From G965216695 sp965216695 (GTDB lineage Bacteria > Pseudomonadota > Gammaproteobacteria > Pseudomonadales > Azotimanducaceae), in NCBI GenBank assembly GCA_965216695.1, contig OZ244212.1, forward strand, positions 1,302,001 to 1,366,000: a DNA stretch of 64,000 bases, given 5' to 3'. Shown here in pieces: positions 60,721 through 64,000 of this stretch. Position 1 is the stretch's first letter. Each line of letters starts with the position of its first letter. The notes beneath the pieces are model-generated. The model was not told the origin of the DNA and did not search any database. It saw only the letters and a list, made by a program, of their open reading frames with translations. The position numbers and the translations under genes are program-made.

Positions 60721-61365
60721 ATGGACATGTACGACGCAATGAGTTCGCTGCGCGCGATACGCCGGCTGAAGCCCGATCCAATACCCGACGACGCGCTGCA
60801 ACGCGCGGTGCAGGCCGCAACCTGGGCACCAACCGGCGGCAATACGCAACCGTGGCGGATCGTGCTCGTGCGCGATCCGGAGTCGAAACAACACCTGGAA
60901 AACCTGTACCGGCCCCGCTGGGAAGCGTACGTGCCAGGATACCGGCAACGTACGGCATCCATGCCGCCCAACGAGAAAGCAAAATCGGAACGGGCCCTGA
61001 AAGCCGGCGACTATCTGGCGAGCCACTGGCACGAAGCACCCGTAGTTGCGGTCTTCTGTTTCAATCCTGCGATGATGGCGATCACCGATGCAGATCAACC
61101 GCGCCAAAGCGTGGTGGGTGGAGGGTCCGTATATCCTGCGGTACAGAATTTCCTGCTCGCATGCCGAAACGAAGGGTTGGGATGCGTCCTCACAACCCTG
61201 TTGTGCATGGACGAACCCGCCGTGAAGTCGCTGCTCGACATACCTGATGACTGGCACACCTGCGCGTTCGTCCCAATAGGTTATCCGGTCGGCGGCGGCT
61301 ATGGACCAATCAGCCGGCGCCCTGCCGAGAAGATGGCGTACACCGATCGCTGGGGTAACCGCTGA
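60721..61365 (+). CDS. Nitroreductase family flavoprotein
   Basis: A 214-residue FMN protein. AMSSLRAIRRLKPDPIPDDAL (phosphate-binding Arg region), AATWAPTGGNTQPWRIVLV and the C-terminal IPDDWHTCAFVPIGYPVGGGYGPISRRP match nitroreductases of the NfnB/BluB superfamily. It reduces unsaturated or nitro substrates with NAD(P)H. It is the fourth gene of the crotonase/hydrolase/DUF169 group, with a 32-base gap from DUF169. Confidence 0.91.
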   Translation: MDMYDAMSSLRAIRRLKPDPIPDDALQRAVQAATWAPTGGNTQPWRIVLVRDPESKQHLENLYRPRWEAYVPGYRQRTASMPPNEKAKSERALKAGDYLASHWHEAPVVAVFCFNPAMMAITDADQPRQSVVGGGSVYPAVQNFLLACRNEGLGCVLTTLLCMDEPAVKSLLDIPDDWHTCAFVPIGYPVGGGYGPISRRPAEKMAYTDRWGNR

Positions 61366-61405
61366 TCTAAAACAACGCTCCACGCGTACGCACACGACTA
61401 CTCAC

Positions 61406-64000
61406 ATGTTGATACGCATTCTGATTGGCCTGATTGCCGCGCTCCTGCTGGGCGCGATCGCCGTTGGCCTGTGGGTGGCCACGTTCGACCCGAACGCCTA
61501 CCGGCCGCAGATGAGCGCGTGGATCAAAGATCAGACAGGGCTGGACGTGTCGCTCGAAGGGGAAGTCGAGCTCGCACTGTGGCCGCAACTGGCGTTGGCG
61601 GTGCGCGACGTGGGGATTGCTGATCCGTCACCCTCCACCAGTGCCGCCGACAGATTGACCATAGACCACCTGGCGCTGGCGCTACGCCTCGGGCCGCTGT
61701 TGGAACGTCGCGTGGAAGTCGCCGGGCTGCAGATCGAAGGCGCCCGCGGCACTGTGCGCACTCACGACGATGGCACGACCAACTGGGACGACGTGACTGA
61801 CGATGCCGATCCCGCATCCGACGACGACGGCGATTCCCCAGCAGCGTCTCCGGTCGCAATCGACGAAATCACGATCTCCGACGCCTCGATCGTGATGATC
61901 GACGCGGCCGGCGAACAAACTCGCGTGGACATCGAAAACGCACGACTGGCCCCGGTACAGACCGACTCGCCGATTCAGATCGACGCAACGATCACGGCAC
62001 ACCTGCCCGCTACGGAACCGATCACGGCCGTGTGGAAGAGTCAGATGATCGTCGACGCCACGTCTGCAATTCGCGTCGACAACATCCAGACGCAACTCAC
62101 GGGCGCCGCCATCGGCCAACCGGTGGATCTCCAGATCACCACGCTGACGATTCCGGAAAGCGGCCAGGCGCTGCCGTCGACGCCCGTTACGGTTCGAATC
62201 GGCGAACTGATGGTAAACGCAGAGGTGTCGGCAACCGCGGACGATTCGCCCACGATATCAATCACCGCGAGCACCTCGACTGTTCCGGGCGCGCAGTGGC
62301 GCAGCCTCATTACGCCGCATGTTCAATTGGACGATGCGGTTGCACGCAGTCTCGACCAGTACCAGAAGGTACAGGCGGCCGCGTCGGCGCAGTATCGGTC
62401 GGATCAGGGCACGGTCGACGCCGCGGAGGTTCAACTTTCCGCCGACGAAGTTACCGTGGACGCACAGTTCTCACTGGACGCCAACGGCAACGCAGAGGGG
62501 CGAATCGACGTACCCGAGTTTCAACCGGGCGCCGCGTCGCAAACCCTGCTGGCCGCTTACCTGCCGGAAGACGCCGACGCCGCGCAGATCCGGCGTCTGG
62601 GCATGCGTTCGAACTTCGTCTACGCCTCAGGGAACGACACAACATCAGAAACGCTCCGCCTTTCAGACCTGACTGCGCAGTTTGGCACCTTGAGCCTTTC
62701 CGGCACGCTGGCTGCGGACCTGACGCGTGAGACCGGAAGCGGAACGTTGAACCTTGCACCGTTTTCACCACGCGACCTGATGAGAATGGCGGACGTCGAG
62801 CTGGAAACCGCAGACGCCGCAGCTCTGAGTTCAGCTCAAGGTCGATTCGACCTGTTCTACGATCCCGAGCGAGTTCGCCTCGCGAACATTCAGGCGCAGT
62901 TCGACGGCAACCCTGTGACCGGTACCGTGGAACTCATTGGCGAATCCGATGTGGCCTTCGACATCACCTTGGACGAACTGGATCTGGACAAATACCTCGC
63001 CCCGGACGACGAAGCCGAAGACCAGAATGTGATGGCGGTGGAGCTGCCCACGGAGAGCGTTCGCGACAAATCCATAGAGGGGCGGTTGCGCGCCGCCCGG
63101 ATTCGCACTCAAGGGTTCGAGATCGCGAACGTTACGCTGCGCATCGTGATACGTGACGGCATCGCCACAATCGATGATGTGTCGGCAGAGCTCTACGGCG
63201 GAACATTCAACGGCCGCGCCCGGCTTGATGGCCGCAACACGGGCGCGCTGGCCGTGTCCGGCAACGTAAAAGCTGTGCAGATCGGCGATCTGCAACAGGC
63301 GGCCACCGGCGAACGCAATACCGAGGGCATTGCCGCACTAACCTTCGATGTATCCGGCACCGGCGATACGCTCGACAAAGCCCTGAGCACGGCCAATGGA
63401 AATTTTCAGATGCAACTCGCCCAGGGTGCTCTGAACGGCTTCAACCTCGGACACAAACTCTGCGCGGCCTACAACCAGGTACGACGGCTGCCCGCCCCCG
63501 CTGCCCCCGAAAACCAGCGCACGCCGATCGACCGCGTAACCTTCTCCGGCAACATCGTCGACGGTGTGGTGCGCAGCGACGATCTGGATGCCACCAACAC
63601 CTACCTCAAAGCGAACGGCAACGGCCGAGTGCGACTTGCGCGCCAGAGCGTCGACTACGGCCTCACCGCAACGCTCGCCGGCGTGCTCGGCATTGAAGGT
63701 TGCGCGGATCTGGAACGCTACATCGGCCGGTCGTTCCCACTGAAAATCACCGGTTCCATGCTCGATCCGACCGTACGCCCCGACTTCGGTAAAATTCTGC
63801 AAACCGTGGTACGCGACAAGATTCAGGAGAAAATCCAGGACAAGCTGTTCGGCAAACCGAAGCCGGTTCCACCGGCCGGGGATGAAAGCAGTGCCGCTCC
63901 AACCGAATCCGCGCCCGCTGCGGACGAGGCACCGCGATCGCTGGAGGACGTGTTGGGAGAAAGGCTCGGCGACAGACTGCGCGGGATTCTGACGCCCAAG
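61406..64000 (+). CDS. AsmA family protein (3' partial)
   Basis: The frame opens at ATG 61406 and is still open after 865 codons at the window edge, so the end is missing. An N-terminal membrane anchor (ILIGLIAALLLGAIAVGLWVA) precedes FDPNAYRPQMSAWIKDQTGLDVSLEGEVEL, the AsmA signature. Further on it shows the AsmA C-terminal pattern (IRDGIATIDDVSAELYGGTFNGRARLD, GNFQMQLAQGALNGFNLGHKLC). AsmA-like proteins bridge inner and outer membranes and help phospholipid transport. It follows the nitroreductase by 40 bases. Confidence 0.92.
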   Translation, partial: MLIRILIGLIAALLLGAIAVGLWVATFDPNAYRPQMSAWIKDQTGLDVSLEGEVELALWPQLALAVRDVGIADPSPSTSAADRLTIDHLALALRLGPLLERRVEVAGLQIEGARGTVRTHDDGTTNWDDVTDDADPASDDDGDSPAASPVAIDEITISDASIVMIDAAGEQTRVDIENARLAPVQTDSPIQIDATITAHLPATEPITAVWKSQMIVDATSAIRVDNIQTQLTGAAIGQPVDLQITTLTIPESGQALPSTPVTVRIGELMVNAEVSATADDSPTISITASTSTVPGAQWRSLITPHVQLDDAVARSLDQYQKVQAAASAQYRSDQGTVDAAEVQLSADEVTVDAQFSLDANGNAEGRIDVPEFQPGAASQTLLAAYLPEDADAAQIRRLGMRSNFVYASGNDTTSETLRLSDLTAQFGTLSLSGTLAADLTRETGSGTLNLAPFSPRDLMRMADVELETADAAALSSAQGRFDLFYDPERVRLANIQAQFDGNPVTGTVELIGESDVAFDITLDELDLDKYLAPDDEAEDQNVMAVELPTESVRDKSIEGRLRAARIRTQGFEIANVTLRIVIRDGIATIDDVSAELYGGTFNGRARLDGRNTGALAVSGNVKAVQIGDLQQAATGERNTEGIAALTFDVSGTGDTLDKALSTANGNFQMQLAQGALNGFNLGHKLCAAYNQVRRLPAPAAPENQRTPIDRVTFSGNIVDGVVRSDDLDATNTYLKANGNGRVRLARQSVDYGLTATLAGVLGIEGCADLERYIGRSFPLKITGSMLDPTVRPDFGKILQTVVRDKIQEKIQDKLFGKPKPVPPAGDESSAAPTESAPAADEAPRSLEDVLGERLGDRLRGILTPK

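Noticed and set aside
1..64000. CRISPR arrays, rRNA genes, complete transposases or integrases.
   Set aside because: No regularly spaced repeats, no rRNA-like sequence and no transposase or integrase motifs were seen on reading the window.

Overview
This window is a dense, GC-rich bacterial chromosome segment with short gaps and many ATGA/GTGA start-stop overlaps. Its household genes (asnS, cysS, lipA, hisI, gloB, rarD, tesB, a two-SPOR lipoprotein, an AsmA protein, a BtuB-like TonB receptor under a cobalamin riboswitch) and the Gram-negative envelope genes point to a proteobacterium, most likely a gammaproteobacterium. The abundance of acyl-CoA dehydrogenases, crotonases, SDRs, LLM-class flavin enzymes, a Rieske oxygenase and a haloalkane dehalogenase suggests an aerobic heterotroph that degrades diverse lipids, aromatics or halogenated compounds. 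Genus cannot be assigned from sequence reading alone. No tRNA, rRNA, CRISPR array or complete insertion sequence was seen.

Layout. 0-6.8 kb: the 3' part of a PEP-synthase-like gene lacking the usual C-terminal His domain, an LLM oxidoreductase, a reverse-strand trio (membrane protein, CitE-like lyase, truncated haemoglobin), a carboxymuconolactone decarboxylase-like gene, DUF2905 and a crotonase. 6.8-9.7 kb: a less dense, more AT-rich accessory patch with a SnoaL-like gene, a Cys-rich MarR regulator divergent from it over a perfect palindrome, a decayed HAD phosphatase and a metallo-beta-lactamase-fold gene. 9.7-28.2 kb: mostly core genes (Yip1 protein, glycosyltransferase, threonine ammonia-lyase, asnS, a heterodimeric ABC exporter, RraA/RidA, lipA, M17 aminopeptidase, hisI, cysS and a coupled FAD monooxygenase). 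28.2-35.2 kb: Rieske oxygenase, cobalamin riboswitch, btuB-like receptor, then a compositionally different 2.1-kb islet (GT10 fucosyltransferase plus FkbM methyltransferase) bounded by two copies of the btuB 3' end, then an M20 peptidase.

35.3-49 kb: crotonase, HNH/GNAT pair, SPOR lipoprotein, rarD, gloB, cupin, tesB, peroxiredoxin, a lipoprotein of the aspartoacylase family, NUDIX, EamA, SDR, and a crotonase translationally coupled to a LinB-like haloalkane dehalogenase. 49-64 kb: a chain of two acyl-CoA dehydrogenases, SDR, parvulin-type PPIase and HupE/UreJ protein, thioesterase, a third acyl-CoA dehydrogenase, a methyltransferase, then a crotonase / alpha-beta hydrolase / DUF169 / nitroreductase operon and an AsmA gene that runs off the window.

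Most distinctive points: (1) the duplicated, diverged btuB 3' end that brackets the fucosyltransferase/FkbM islet and still supplies the ribosome binding site of the downstream peptidase; (2) the cobalamin riboswitch preceded by a perfect 9-bp inverted repeat and followed by a hairpin next to the RBS; (3) the MarR regulator with a five-Cys tail and a perfect palindromic operator; (4) the uncharacterised DUF169 operon.
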